DNA of 33,969 nucleotides from Azospirillum sp. TSO35-2 (GTDB taxonomy: Bacteria > Pseudomonadota > Alphaproteobacteria > Azospirillales > Azospirillaceae): the NCBI RefSeq assembly GCF_003116095.1, contig NZ_LGRA01000008.1, positions 1,262,223-1,296,191 on the forward strand, written 5' to 3'. The notes beneath the pieces are model-generated. The model worked only from the letters and a program-made list of their open reading frames with translations, made no database searches and had not been told where the DNA came from. This document shows positions 23,400-33,558 of this stretch, piece by piece (position 1 is the first letter of the stretch; every line of letters begins with the position of its first letter). The translations under genes were made by a program, and so were the position numbers.

Positions 23400-23591
23400 C
23401 GACAAGGAACTCTCACCACAAGGACCGCGAACGGGGCGTGCGGGAGCTTATCAGGCTGCACGCCAATGCGGAATCGGGTTCCCGCCGCGACGTGTGGTCA
23501 CCACGGAGGGTTGGGACCGGCGCAGCGAACCAATGGGCTGGCGCCGGAACCCGATACCTTGCATCATACAGATGAAGCAGCGGAGGACGGT

Positions 23592-23786
23592 ATGACCCAC
23601 CTGCAACGGACCAACGCCATCAATGATAAGGTTCCTGCGCGGACGGTCCAGCCACTTGCCAGGGTTGACGAACACGATCATCGGCGCAAGGTCGTGACGG
23701 CCTGGAACGAGTTCGACGAGCGATACGGTCGATTTGCCGACGACTGGAACCATGACTTTACGCCGGATGGCGAACGTCGATCCTGA
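23592..23786 (+). CDS. Small protein with CcdA-antitoxin-like C-terminus, no toxin gene adjacent
   Basis: 64 residues with a strong GGAGG 5 nt before the ATG. The last 25 residues (AWNEFDERYGRFADDWNHDF) resemble the toxin-binding end of CcdA antitoxins, which typically read (A)xNxxVExxGxFxDExRxF. The first 35 residues do not look like the ribbon-helix-helix DNA-binding half of CcdA. No ccdB-like gene follows: the next gene, 17 bp on, is the convergent FAH hydrolase. It could be an orphan antitoxin that neutralises a toxin encoded elsewhere, a remnant, or an unrelated small protein. Its reading frame is also part of a longer open stretch, but upstream residues are shadow sequence. Confidence 0.55.
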   Translation: MTHLQRTNAINDKVPARTVQPLARVDEHDHRRKVVTAWNEFDERYGRFADDWNHDFTPDGERRS

Positions 23787-23802
23787 CCGCTCTCCACCCC
23801 CC

Positions 23803-25020
23803 TCAGCCCTTCAGCACCCCCCGCCGTCCCAGCGAGCGCATCAGTTCGGTGATGCCGACGCTCCACGGCTCGCAGGCGTCGCTCGGCCGCATGCGGTTGA
23901 CCAGCGCCCCCAGCTTGGGCGCGGCGATGGTGACGATGTCGCCCTCCTTGTGGGTGAAGCCGCCGCCGGGATGGTCGCGGTCCTGGGTGGGGGCGAACAT
24001 GGTGCCGAGGAACAGGGCAAAGCCGTCGGGATATTGATGCACCGGGCCAACGGTCTGGGCCACCAGATCCTCCGGATCGCGGCTGATCCGGGAGATCGAT
24101 GACAGGCCGGCCATCTGGAAGCCCTCCGGCCCTTCGACCGTCAAGGCGACGTCGGTGGTCCGCACGTCGTCGAGCGTGAAGGTCGCGTCGAAGAAGCGGA
24201 TGAAGGGACCAATGGCGCAGGACGCGTTGTTGTCCTTCGCCTTCGACAGCAGCAGGGCCGACCGCCCCTCGAAATCGCGCAGATTGACGTCGTTGCCCAG
24301 CGTCGCCCCGGTGATGCGGCCGTCGGGGGCGACGATCAGCACCACCTCCGGCTCCGGGTTGTTCCAGGTCGATTTCGGGTGCAGCCCGGCGTCCATCAGC
24401 GTGCCGACCGCCGACAGGACCGGCGCCTTGGTGAAGACCTCCGCGTCCGGGCCGATGCCGACCTCCAGATACTGGCTCCAGGCGCCCTGGGCGATCAGCA
24501 CCTGTTTCAGGTTCATAGCCGCCTCGGAACCGGGCTTCAGCGCCGCCAGATCGTCGCCGACCAGCCGGCGCACCTCGGCGCGGATCGCCTCGGCGGCGTC
24601 CGGGTTGCCGCGGGCGCGCTCCTCGATCACCCGCTCCAGCATCGACACCGCGAAGGTGACGCCCGCCGCCTTCAGCACCTGAAGGTCGGTCGGCGCCAGC
24701 AGCCACGGCGCGCCGCTGTCGCGGCCATCCGGCGGCGTGTTGGCCAGGATGTCGGCCAGCGCACCGACCCGCTCCCCCGCCACCGCGGCCAAGTCCACCG
24801 CCGGGTCCGGCCGGGCGGCCAGGTCGCTCATGGTCGGGAAGGCGGCGGTGACGTCGAACACGCCGTCGGCGCGCACGGCGACCACCGACGGGCCGATGCC
24901 CGGCCGCCAGACCCGCCCAGCCAGGGCGCCGGCACAGCCGTCGGTGGGGAGGGTGCGGGTCGCGTCGACGGGAAGCTGGGGCATGGCGGACTCCGGAGCG
25001 TGGGAAACGGGGGTGGTCAT
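23803..25020 (-). CDS. Fumarylacetoacetate-hydrolase family enzyme, probable diketo-deoxy sugar acid hydrolase
   Basis: 405 residues. FAH domain with metal ligands E223 and E225 (NNPEPEVVL) and D244 (GNDVNLRDFEGR), then AKDNNASCAIGPF. The N-terminal half has VTFAVSMLERVIEERARGN, found in the sugar-acid branch of the family. Relatives hydrolyse 2,4-diketo-3-deoxy-L-fuconate or -rhamnonate, or dehydrate related acids. Start is uncertain: ATG at 25020 overlaps the FucU stop as ATGA, suggesting coupling, whereas ATG at 24984 has the better GGAG site and gives 393 residues. Last gene of the seven-gene minus-strand operon. The pairing with FucU and an aldose dehydrogenase fits oxidative fucose-type catabolism ending in pyruvate and lactate. 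Confidence 0.82.
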   Translation of the reverse strand: MTTPVSHAPESAMPQLPVDATRTLPTDGCAGALAGRVWRPGIGPSVVAVRADGVFDVTAAFPTMSDLAARPDPAVDLAAVAGERVGALADILANTPPDGRDSGAPWLLAPTDLQVLKAAGVTFAVSMLERVIEERARGNPDAAEAIRAEVRRLVGDDLAALKPGSEAAMNLKQVLIAQGAWSQYLEVGIGPDAEVFTKAPVLSAVGTLMDAGLHPKSTWNNPEPEVVLIVAPDGRITGATLGNDVNLRDFEGRSALLLSKAKDNNASCAIGPFIRFFDATFTLDDVRTTDVALTVEGPEGFQMAGLSSISRISRDPEDLVAQTVGPVHQYPDGFALFLGTMFAPTQDRDHPGGGFTHKEGDIVTIAAPKLGALVNRMRPSDACEPWSVGITELMRSLGRRGVLKG

Positions 25021-25484
25021 GACGGCTCGGCACCGAGTTCTGCGGCGATGACGCCCTTGCGCAGCAGGAAACAGCCATAGGGGCGCGGGTCGCCGACCTG
25101 CACGACGGCGAAGGACCGGCGGGCGGCGTCGTAGAAGGCGAAGCGCTCGATCCCCTGCAGCGGCAGCGAGCGGCCTTCGGCGCGGTCGATCTCGGCCTGC
25201 ACCTCGCGCTGGACCACCGGCAGGGCCGCGGGATCGCCCACCACCTCCATCCGGCGCACCGGGTCGGGCACGAAGCCATCGAGCGGCAGCACGCTCAGGA
25301 TGGCCCGCGCGGCGCGCTGCATCGTCACCCCCGGCAGCGTGATCAGCCGGCCGGACACGGTGGCGCGGGCGATGGCCTCCGACGGGTGATTGGCGTCGAC
25401 CAGCGCCAGATCGTCGCCATGGCCCATGGCGGCCAGCACCCACAGCAGGTCGGGAAACAGAAGCGGATCGAGACCCTTCAGCAT
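25017..25484 (-). CDS. RbsD/FucU-family sugar mutarotase (second of two)
   Basis: 155-residue mutarotase with MLKGLDPLLFPDLLWVL, catalytic AMGHGDDLALVDANHP, LSVLPLDGF, FAFYDAARRSFAVV and YGCFLLRKGVI. It supplies the anomer used by the adjacent aldose dehydrogenase. ATG at 25484 has AAGGA 9 nt upstream. It overlaps the FAH gene by 4 nt and follows the aldo/keto reductase by 37 nt. Compared with the paralogue at 6545-6976 the ends are well conserved, but the middle has a Leu/Arg-rich insert (residues 44-54), so the two are diverged, not a recent duplicate. Confidence 0.87.
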   Translation of the reverse strand: MLKGLDPLLFPDLLWVLAAMGHGDDLALVDANHPSEAIARATVSGRLITLPGVTMQRAARAILSVLPLDGFVPDPVRRMEVVGDPAALPVVQREVQAEIDRAEGRSLPLQGIERFAFYDAARRSFAVVQVGDPRPYGCFLLRKGVIAAELGAEPS

Positions 25485-25521
25485 GGTTCTTGTCCTTCCA
25501 GGCTCTTGTTTGTGTGCAGGA

Positions 25522-26534
25522 TCACAGAGGCACCGGCACGCCCGCCGCCAGCAGCCCCTGCCCTGTCAGGTCGGACCACAGCGCCGCCGGCACCACCGCC
25601 GCCATGGCGTCGAGGTTGCGCCGCACCTCCGCCGCCGTCACCGCCCCCAGCACGACCGACGACACCGCCGGATGCCCCAGCGCGAAGCGCAGCGCCGCGG
25701 TGGCGAGCGGCACGCCGTGGGCGCGGCAGACCGCCTCGATCCGCCCGACCCGCTCCAGGATATCGGCCGGGGCCGGGCCGTAATTGTACTTGGCGCCGGG
25801 GACCGCGCCGCTGGCGAGGATGCCGGAGTTGAAGACGCCGCCCAGCATCACGCCGATGCCCTTGGCCTGGGCCAGCGGCAGGAACGCGTCCAGCGCCGGC
25901 TGCTCCAGCAGGGAATAGCGCCCGGCCAGCAGCATGGCGTCGAAATCGCCGGCCTTGGCAAAGCGGACGCACATCTCCGCCTCGTTGACGCCGACACCGA
26001 TGGCCTTGACCGTGCCGTCGGCGCGCAGCCGGTCGAGCGCCCGATAGGCCCCCTCCATCGCCTCGGCGAAGCGCGCCTCGATGCGCTCGGCGCCGTGGGT
26101 CCAGACATCGACGTCGTGGATCAGCAGAACATCGATGCGGTCGGTGCCCAGCCGCAGCAGCGACTGCTCCACCGAGCGCAGCGTGCCGTCATAGGAATAG
26201 TCGATCACCGCGCGGTGCGGGAAGCCGCCGGCATAGCCCGACCCGTCGCCGCGTCCCTGCCGCGGGTCCATCCAGCGCCCGACCTTGCTGCACAGCACGA
26301 CGCCGTCGCGCCCGACCTGACGCAGGGCGGCGCCGCAGCGCGCCTCCGCCAGCCCATGGCCGTAGAGCGGCGAGGTGTCGAGCAGCGTGACGCCCGCCGA
26401 CAGCGCGGCGACCGCGGCGCCCACCGCGGTGGCCTCGTCGAGACGGCCATAGAGGTCGCCCAGCGGCGCGGCGCCGAAGCCGATCTCCGATACGGCGATG
26501 CCGGTGCGGCCCAAAGGTCTGGTCGACAGCGTCA

Positions 26535-26535
<1 letters not shown>
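25522..26535 (-). CDS. Aldo/keto reductase, probable L-fucose (D-threo-aldose) 1-dehydrogenase
   Basis: 337-residue TIM-barrel oxidoreductase. The catalytic tetrad is present (numbered from the GTG one codon upstream): D54, Y59 (DTSPLYG), K85 and H141 (LLIHDVD). GFGAAPLGDLYG near the N-terminus and LGAVTAAEVRRNL near the C-terminus are typical of the subfamily of NAD(P)-dependent L-fucose/D-threo-aldose dehydrogenases, which oxidise the sugar at C1 to a lactone. The ATG at 26535 overlaps the TGA of the ATPase gene (TGATG), so translation is coupled; a GTG one codon earlier is also possible. Operon neighbours (importer, FucU, FAH) support an oxidative sugar pathway. L-Fucose is the best guess; L-galactose or D-arabinose are alternatives. 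Confidence 0.82.
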
Positions 26536-27632
<1,097 letters not shown>

Positions 27633-27657
27633 GGGGTCGTCTCTTTCTTGAAAAGGA

Positions 27658-28484
<827 letters not shown>

Positions 28485-28488
<4 letters not shown>

Positions 28489-29417
28489 TTCCCGTCTCCC
28501 GAATTCCAGGCGCTGCGCTGGCGCAGATGGAGCAGGATCAGCGACAGCAGGATGATCAGCACGAAGAACACCACCGCGATGGCCGAGCCGTAGCCGATGT
28601 CGTAGTAGGTGAAGGCGACGCTGTAGAGATACAGGTTGATCGTCTCCGACGCCGTGCCCGGCCCGCCCTGGGTGATGGTGTAGAGGATGTCGAAGCTCTT
28701 CAGCGCGTCGATGCTGCGGATGATCACCGCCACCATCAGGAACGGCCCGATCATCGGCAAGGTCAAATAGCGGAAGCGCTGCCAGGCGTTGGCGCCGTCG
28801 ATCTGCGCGCTCTCGTACGGTTCGGTCGGCAGCGACGCCAGACCGCCCAGCACGATCAGCATGACCAGCGGCGTCCATTGCCAGGTCTCCACCAGCACCA
28901 GCGACAGGATCACCGTGCTGGGGTGGTAGACCCATTGCAGCGGGCCGATGCCGACCTGCGACAGCAGGTAGTTCAGCACGCCGAGCTGCGGGTGGAACAT
29001 CATCGTCCACACCAGCGCGATCGCCACCGGGGTGGCCATCATCGGCATGACGAAGATGCCGCGCAGCAGGCCGCGGGCCGGCAGCTTGGTGTTGAAGGCC
29101 AGCGCCGCCGCGGTGCCGAGCACCAGCGGCGCCGCGACCGACAGCGCGGTGTAGACCAGCGTGTGGCCCATCGCCTCCAGGAAGCGCAGGTCGGTCGCCA
29201 GGCGGATGTAGTTCTGCAGCCCGACGAAGCGCTGCTCCTCGCCGATGCGCCACTCCATCGCGCTCATCCACAGGGTGAAAACCCAGGGGAAGACGATGAC
29301 CCCGACGACGACGATCAGCGCCGGCACGATGAAGGGCCAGTAGGAGGGCCGCAGCCGCTTCGTCCTGCCGACGGAAGCGGCGCCGGCCACGCGGTCCGAG
29401 GAGGTCAGGATGCTCAC
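28485..29417 (-). CDS. Sugar ABC transporter permease 1 (MalF/UgpA type)
   Basis: 310-residue permease with a cytoplasmic N-terminus, first membrane span near residues 25-50 (PFIVPALIVVVGVIVFPWVF) and five more. EAA loop: YESAQIDGANAWQRFRYLTLPMIGP. TQGGPGTASETINLYLY is a standard MalF-type loop. The GTG start at 29417 overlaps the TGA of the binding-protein gene (GTGA), a typical coupled arrangement; no better ATG exists before the first membrane span. Two further overlaps downstream show that the whole operon is read as one message. Confidence 0.88.
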
Positions 29418-30772
29418 GTCTTCTCGCTGCGTTCGAGGACGGGCTTGAAGTCGGCGGTGGCCCGCTTCAGTTCGGCGGCGGGATCGCTGCCGGAGATCAT
29501 GTTGGTCAGCGCCCCGCCCAGCACGTCGCGGAACTCGGTGACCGGGATGATGACCGGCAGGGCGAGGCGGCTGATCTTCGCCGATTCGACCGCGGCGTCC
29601 AGCCAGGCCGCCGGCATCTTCACGCCCTTGCGCACCTCCGGGTCCGACAGGACGGAGCTGCGGAACGGCACGCCGGCCCCGGCCTGCAGCAGGCGGGCGC
29701 TCATCAGCTTGCCGGTCGCCCACTGGCAGTAGAGATAGGCCGCCTCCTTGTTCTTCGACGCCGCGGTGACGCCGACGCCGTCGCCGGTGGTGGCGGCGGC
29801 GTGGGCCTTCGGCCCCTTGGGCATCAGGCCGTAGCCGACCTTGCCGACGACGCGCGACTTCTCCGGGTCCTCCAGCGGCGGGGCGAAGCCGATGCCGTCG
29901 AACCACATGCCGATGCGGCCCTGGAGGAAGGCCGACTGGCATTCCGCCCAGTTGAAGCCGGTGACGCCCGGCGGCGCCGACTTGGTCATCAGCGTCTGGT
30001 AGAGCTTGGCCGCCTCCACCGCGTCCGCCGTGTCGGTCAGCAGGTTGCGGTTGGCGTCGACGCTGTACTGGTCATAGCCCAGCAGCAGGCTGGTCCACAC
30101 CGGCGTGTTGGCGTTCTTCATGCCGCGGGCGACGAAGCCGTAGGTCTGGCTCGCCGGGTCGGTCAGCGCCGCGGCGGCGGCCACCATCTCGTCGAAGGTC
30201 TTGGGGAAGGACAGGTTCTTCTTCGCGAACAGATCCTTGTTCCAATAGATGATCCAGTAATCCACCGAGAAGGGCAGCGCGCCGATCCCGCCCTCCGGGC
30301 TGCGGGCGAAGGTGATCCCGGCTTCCGAGAAATCGTTGAGAAGACCGGGCTCGGTCAGCGTCGGATCCTGGATGAACGGCGTCAGGTCGGCCAGCCACTT
30401 GCCCTTCTCGAACTGGCGCTTCTGCACGTGATAGCTGATGTGGACGACGTCGAAGCTCGGCCGGCCGGAGGTCAGCTCGATCACCGCCTTCTGGCGCTGC
30501 TGCTGCTCCGGCGTCTGTTCCGACACCACGGTGATGCCGGTCAGCTCCTCGAATTCCTTCTGGTACTTGGCCAGCGTCTCGCCGCGCGGGCTCTTGATCA
30601 GGTTGACCTCGATCTTGCTGCCGGCGTGCTTGCGCCAGTTGACCCCGCCGCTCTGGGCGAAGGCCGGCAGCCCCGGCAGGCCAAGGCCACCGCTCAGGCC
30701 CAGCGCACCGGCCGCGGCGCCCGACGCCAGAAGCCGGCGGCGCGACAAAGACAGTTCCTTCGACGTCGACAT
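29414..30772 (-). CDS. Sugar ABC transporter binding protein (extracellular solute-binding family 1)
   Basis: 452-residue periplasmic receptor for the CUT1-type importer. The N-terminus has a twin-arginine-like signal (SRRRLLASG at residues 10-18, then an Ala/Gly/Leu hydrophobic stretch and a cleavage site near AFA-QS), so export may use Tat. The mature part shows the SBP_bac_1 pattern: FEELTGITVVSEQTP, FDVVHISYHVQKRQFEKGKWLADL, ALPFSVDYWIIYWNKDLFAK and the mid-protein GRIGMWFDGIGF. ATG at 30772 has GGGGAGGAAAG just upstream. First gene of the operon, behind the promoter at 30909-30937. Ligand unknown; context suggests a 6-deoxyhexose or aldose. Confidence 0.9.
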   Translation of the reverse strand: MSTSKELSLSRRRLLASGAAAGALGLSGGLGLPGLPAFAQSGGVNWRKHAGSKIEVNLIKSPRGETLAKYQKEFEELTGITVVSEQTPEQQQRQKAVIELTSGRPSFDVVHISYHVQKRQFEKGKWLADLTPFIQDPTLTEPGLLNDFSEAGITFARSPEGGIGALPFSVDYWIIYWNKDLFAKKNLSFPKTFDEMVAAAAALTDPASQTYGFVARGMKNANTPVWTSLLLGYDQYSVDANRNLLTDTADAVEAAKLYQTLMTKSAPPGVTGFNWAECQSAFLQGRIGMWFDGIGFAPPLEDPEKSRVVGKVGYGLMPKGPKAHAAATTGDGVGVTAASKNKEAAYLYCQWATGKLMSARLLQAGAGVPFRSSVLSDPEVRKGVKMPAAWLDAAVESAKISRLALPVIIPVTEFRDVLGGALTNMISGSDPAAELKRATADFKPVLERSEKT

Positions 30773-30902
30773 GCTTTCCTCCCCGTTATCGCCTGGGCCT
30801 TGTGTCGTCGGGACCCCGATTGCTGCGGACGCCCGGATTGGACCGGCACAGGACGGACACTGTGAGCAACGCCGATCCGCGCCGCCACCGATTTGATTGC
30901 TT

Positions 30903-30918
30903 GGTCAACGTATAATTC
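30903..30918. promoter_or_regulatory. Candidate operator GGTCAAnnnATAATTC, second copy
   Basis: GGTCAACGTATAATTC matches the element at 6398-6413 in 13 of 16 positions, with all differences in the central three. It overlaps the -10 region of the minus-strand promoter at 30909-30937 and holds a perfect TATAAT on the plus strand, so it could control both directions. Confidence 0.45.
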
Positions 30919-30937
30919 CTGCGCACCACCCTTGCAA
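30909..30937 (-). promoter_or_regulatory. Promoter of the binding-protein operon
   Basis: On the minus strand TTGCAA (30937-30932), a 17-nt spacer and TATACG (30914-30909), about 137 bp before the binding-protein ATG. The remaining leader (30773-30900) holds nothing clear. Confidence 0.5.
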
Positions 30938-30953
30938 ACGAAAAACATCCTAG

Positions 30954-30963
30954 TAACATGTTA
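30954..30963. promoter_or_regulatory. Palindrome TAACATGTTA in the divergent region
   Basis: A perfect 10-bp palindrome inside CTAGTAACATGTTAGTGG, 59-68 bp before the DapA-like gene. Possible half-site pair for the GntR regulator encoded downstream. Confidence 0.35.
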
Positions 30964-31021
30964 GTGGTAACGCGGCGGCCGTTCGGCCGATCATTCCACC
31001 GCCCCCTGGGAGAAACGCAAA

Positions 31022-31921
31022 GTGAATCAATCCACTGGCCGCTTCGGCCTGTCCTGCGCGCTGACCACCCCGTTCTTTGATGACGGCAGCGTGGATCTGG
31101 CCCGCCTGACCCGGCACGTCGCCTGGTGCCTCGCCAACGGCTGCGACTCGGTCACCCTGTTCGGCACCACGGGGGAAGGGCCGCTGCTCGGTCCGGTGGC
31201 GCGCGACCAGATGATCGGGGCGCTGAAGGGGGCCGGCATCGATTTCCGCAACCATGTGGTCGGCGGCGTCATCGCCGCGTCGCTGCACGAGGCGCTCACC
31301 CAGGCCAACCAACTGCTCGACGCCGACGCGCGGGCGCTGCTGGTCGCCCCGCCCTTCTACTTCAAGGGCGTGTCGGACGACGGGCTGTTCGCGTGGTTCT
31401 CCAGCTTCATCACCGCGCTGGGCGACCGGGCGCGCGACATCATCCTCTACCACATCCCGTCGGTCACCGCGGTGCCGCTGTCGATCGCGCTGATCGGCCG
31501 GCTGAAGGCCGCCTTCCCGCAGGCCATCGCCGGGGTCAAGGATTCCGCCGGCGACTGGGGCTACAGCCGGGAATTGCTCGCCGCCCACCGCCACGACCTC
31601 ACCGTGCTGATCGGCGACGAGCGGGTGCTGGCCCGGGCGGTGCGCGACGGTGGCCAGGGCGCCATCTCCGGCATGGCCAATCTGGTGCCGGGCCGGATGC
31701 GGACGGTGGTCCACCAGGGCCGCGACGACGCCGCGCTGGTCGAGCTGGTCGACGCCGTGCTGAACCACCCGGTCACCCCGGCGGTGAAGGCCCTGGTGTC
31801 GCACACCACCGGCGACAGCGCGTGGTTGACGGTGAGGGCGCCTTTGCTGCCTATGTCGATGGCGGACGCCGCGACGCTCGGCCACCTCTTCGACCGGGTG
31901 TTCGCGGAGAAGGCCGCGTGA
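31022..31921 (+). CDS. DapA/NanA-family lyase or dehydratase, probable 2-keto-3-deoxy sugar acid enzyme
   Basis: 299-residue TIM-barrel class I enzyme. Family landmarks: GTTGEG at 48-53, catalytic tyrosine Y143 (LYHIP), Schiff-base lysine K173 (AGVKDSAGD) and GAISGMANLVP near 215-225. Members include dihydrodipicolinate synthase, keto-deoxy sugar acid aldolases and the Azospirillum L-2-keto-3-deoxyarabonate dehydratase. Here the setting (sugar importer, aldose dehydrogenase, FAH hydrolase, GntR) argues for a sugar-acid enzyme, not lysine synthesis. GTG start at 31022 with GGGAGAAA 9 nt upstream. Followed 29 bp later by the GntR gene, probably one transcript. Aldolase and dehydratase cannot be told apart by eye. 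Confidence 0.8.
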   Translation: MNQSTGRFGLSCALTTPFFDDGSVDLARLTRHVAWCLANGCDSVTLFGTTGEGPLLGPVARDQMIGALKGAGIDFRNHVVGGVIAASLHEALTQANQLLDADARALLVAPPFYFKGVSDDGLFAWFSSFITALGDRARDIILYHIPSVTAVPLSIALIGRLKAAFPQAIAGVKDSAGDWGYSRELLAAHRHDLTVLIGDERVLARAVRDGGQGAISGMANLVPGRMRTVVHQGRDDAALVELVDAVLNHPVTPAVKALVSHTTGDSAWLTVRAPLLPMSMADAATLGHLFDRVFAEKAA

Positions 31922-31950
31922 TGGGGGCAGCGTGACGGGACACCCTACGG

Positions 31951-32649
31951 ATGACGACCTCCGCCAAACATGACCGGGAACCGGTGAACCTGCGCAGCCG
32001 GGCCTACGAGAGCTTCACGCGCCGGCTGCTGGCGGACGAGATCCGCCCCGGGCAGTTCATCTCGCAGCGCGAGCTGGTCGAGCTGACCGAACTGCCGCTG
32101 GGGGCGATCCGCGAGCTGATCCCCCGGCTGGAGGCGGAAGGGCTGGTCAAGACCGTGCCGCAGCGCGGGATGCAGGTCGCCCACGTCGACCTCAACCTCA
32201 TCCGCGACGCCTTCCAGTTCCGCCTGTTCCTGGAGCGGGAGGCGGTGGCGCTTTTCGCCCAGGAGGCGCCGGAGGCGACGATCCGCGCGCTGCTCGACGA
32301 CCACGAGCGCATCATCGCCGCCTGCGCCGAGGCGGAGGCGGACGCGTCCGCCAGCGGCATCCAGCCCGCCCTGCTGAAGGAGGCGCAGGACATCGACTGG
32401 GCGCTGCACCTGACGATCATCGACGCGCTGGGCAACGCCATCATCTCCGACGCCTACCGGGTCAACCAGATCAAGATCCGGCTGATCAAGCAGTCGAAGA
32501 CCAAGCTGAACACCACCGTGCTGGTCCCGACGATGCGCGAGCATCTGGCGATCATCCACGCCACCCAGGCCCGCGATCCCGACCGGGCCAAGGCCGCCAT
32601 CAGCGCCCACATCCTCAGCGCCCGCGACCGCGCCATCGGCCTGCGCTAG
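31951..32649 (+). CDS. GntR-family regulator, FadR subfamily (FCD domain)
   Basis: 232 residues. Winged helix: YESFTRRLLADEIRPGQFISQRELVELTELPLGAIRELIPRLEAEGLVKTVPQRGMQV. The FCD ligand-binding domain follows, with helical repeats and metal-site-like D and H residues (DIDWALHLTIIDALGN, MREHLAIIHA, AHI). FCD regulators commonly sense sugar acids and other carboxylates. The ribosome site before ATG 31951 is weak. Co-transcribed with the DapA-like gene and divergent from the sugar operon, so likely the local regulator of both. It ends in a CTAG that also encodes the stop of the convergent EcsC gene. Confidence 0.87.
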   Translation: MTTSAKHDREPVNLRSRAYESFTRRLLADEIRPGQFISQRELVELTELPLGAIRELIPRLEAEGLVKTVPQRGMQVAHVDLNLIRDAFQFRLFLEREAVALFAQEAPEATIRALLDDHERIIAACAEAEADASASGIQPALLKEAQDIDWALHLTIIDALGNAIISDAYRVNQIKIRLIKQSKTKLNTTVLVPTMREHLAIIHATQARDPDRAKAAISAHILSARDRAIGLR

Positions 32650-33461
32650 CGCCGTGCCTCCTTCCGCTCGCGCACGACGGAGGCGAAGCAGGACCGCACC
32701 TGGTCGCGGTCGTGCGCCAGCTCGATCGGGCGCAGCGTGAACAGGACGCTCGCCATCGCTTGGTAGAACTGCATGTAGGACCAGTTCAGGCCGGCGCCCA
32801 GGACGGCGCCGGTGATGGGAACGGCCTGCAGCGCGACCTTCGGCACCACCGCGCTGGTGTAGCGGACGGCGACCCGGGTGATGACGTCGGCCAGCTCCAT
32901 GGTGCCCATGCGGGCGGCCAGACCGACGGCGCCGACCCGGGTGGCGAAGAAGGCGAGATCGGCGTCGTCGTCCTCGTCGAGCGGGCCGCCATAGGCGAAG
33001 GCTTCCAGGCAGGTGGCCTGCACCCCGACATCGTCGAGGTTGGCGCCCTTCGACCGGGCGACGTCGGCGATCGACCGCAGGATGGTGACGGTGGTGACCG
33101 GCAGTTCCACCAGCACCGCCGGCAAGCCGAAGAAGCCGCTGACGCCGCCCGACACGGCGGCCAGCGCGCTGTACCAGCGGCTCGACGCCTCGCGCCCGCC
33201 GTCCTTGTCCATCCCGGCCAGCGCGGCCTGCTGCGCGTATTCCAGCGCGTCGCGGACCTTGAGCGTCACCTCCCGCCTGAATCCCTCCGGCAGCATGTCA
33301 AGCCCCTGCTCGATCGTGCCCCCCAGGGTCGACATCAGGGTCATCAGCGCGCCCTGCGCGGCGAGATACTCGTCCGCCGCCCGGACCAGGGTGTCGTACT
33401 CCTCGTCGGTCAGCAGGGCGCAGGCGTTGGTCTGGCGGGCAAGCAAGGCGCCTTCCGGCAT
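32646..33461 (-). CDS. EcsC-family protein
   Basis: 271-residue protein matching the EcsC family (PF12787): helical N-terminus, central YSALAAVSGGVSGFFGLPAVLVELPVTTVTILRSIADVARSKG, then FATRVGAV and IPITGAVLGAGLNWSYMQFYQAMA-like segments (here VPITGAVLGAGLNW). The Gly/Val/Leu-rich central helices suggest membrane association. Bacillus EcsC is the little-understood third gene of the ecs locus; the biochemical role of the family is unknown. The ATG at 33461 has GGAGGA 6 nt upstream; an in-frame ATG at 33497 is less likely. Stops of this gene and the GntR gene share CTAG (4-bp convergent overlap). It lies 97 bp downstream of the cytochrome gene on the same strand. Confidence 0.8.
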   Translation of the reverse strand: MPEGALLARQTNACALLTDEEYDTLVRAADEYLAAQGALMTLMSTLGGTIEQGLDMLPEGFRREVTLKVRDALEYAQQAALAGMDKDGGREASSRWYSALAAVSGGVSGFFGLPAVLVELPVTTVTILRSIADVARSKGANLDDVGVQATCLEAFAYGGPLDEDDDADLAFFATRVGAVGLAARMGTMELADVITRVAVRYTSAVVPKVALQAVPITGAVLGAGLNWSYMQFYQAMASVLFTLRPIELAHDRDQVRSCFASVVRERKEARR

Positions 33462-33558
33462 CGCGGATCCTCCACGCGGGGCAGGGGTGTTGGACAACGA
33501 CGCGATCCTACACCGGGTTCCGCCACAGCCAAGCCGGTCGCGGCGTTGCGGCGCCCGA

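Noticed and set aside
21465..23786. 773-codon plus-strand open frame over the MFS gene
   Set aside because: An Arg/Gly-rich shadow for most of its length. Only the last 64 codons (23592-23786) have their own ribosome site and plausible protein character, and they are annotated separately.
32646..32649. Shared CTAG stop of the GntR and EcsC genes
   Set aside because: A 4-bp convergent overlap using a palindromic stop is common in compact genomes and needs no special explanation.
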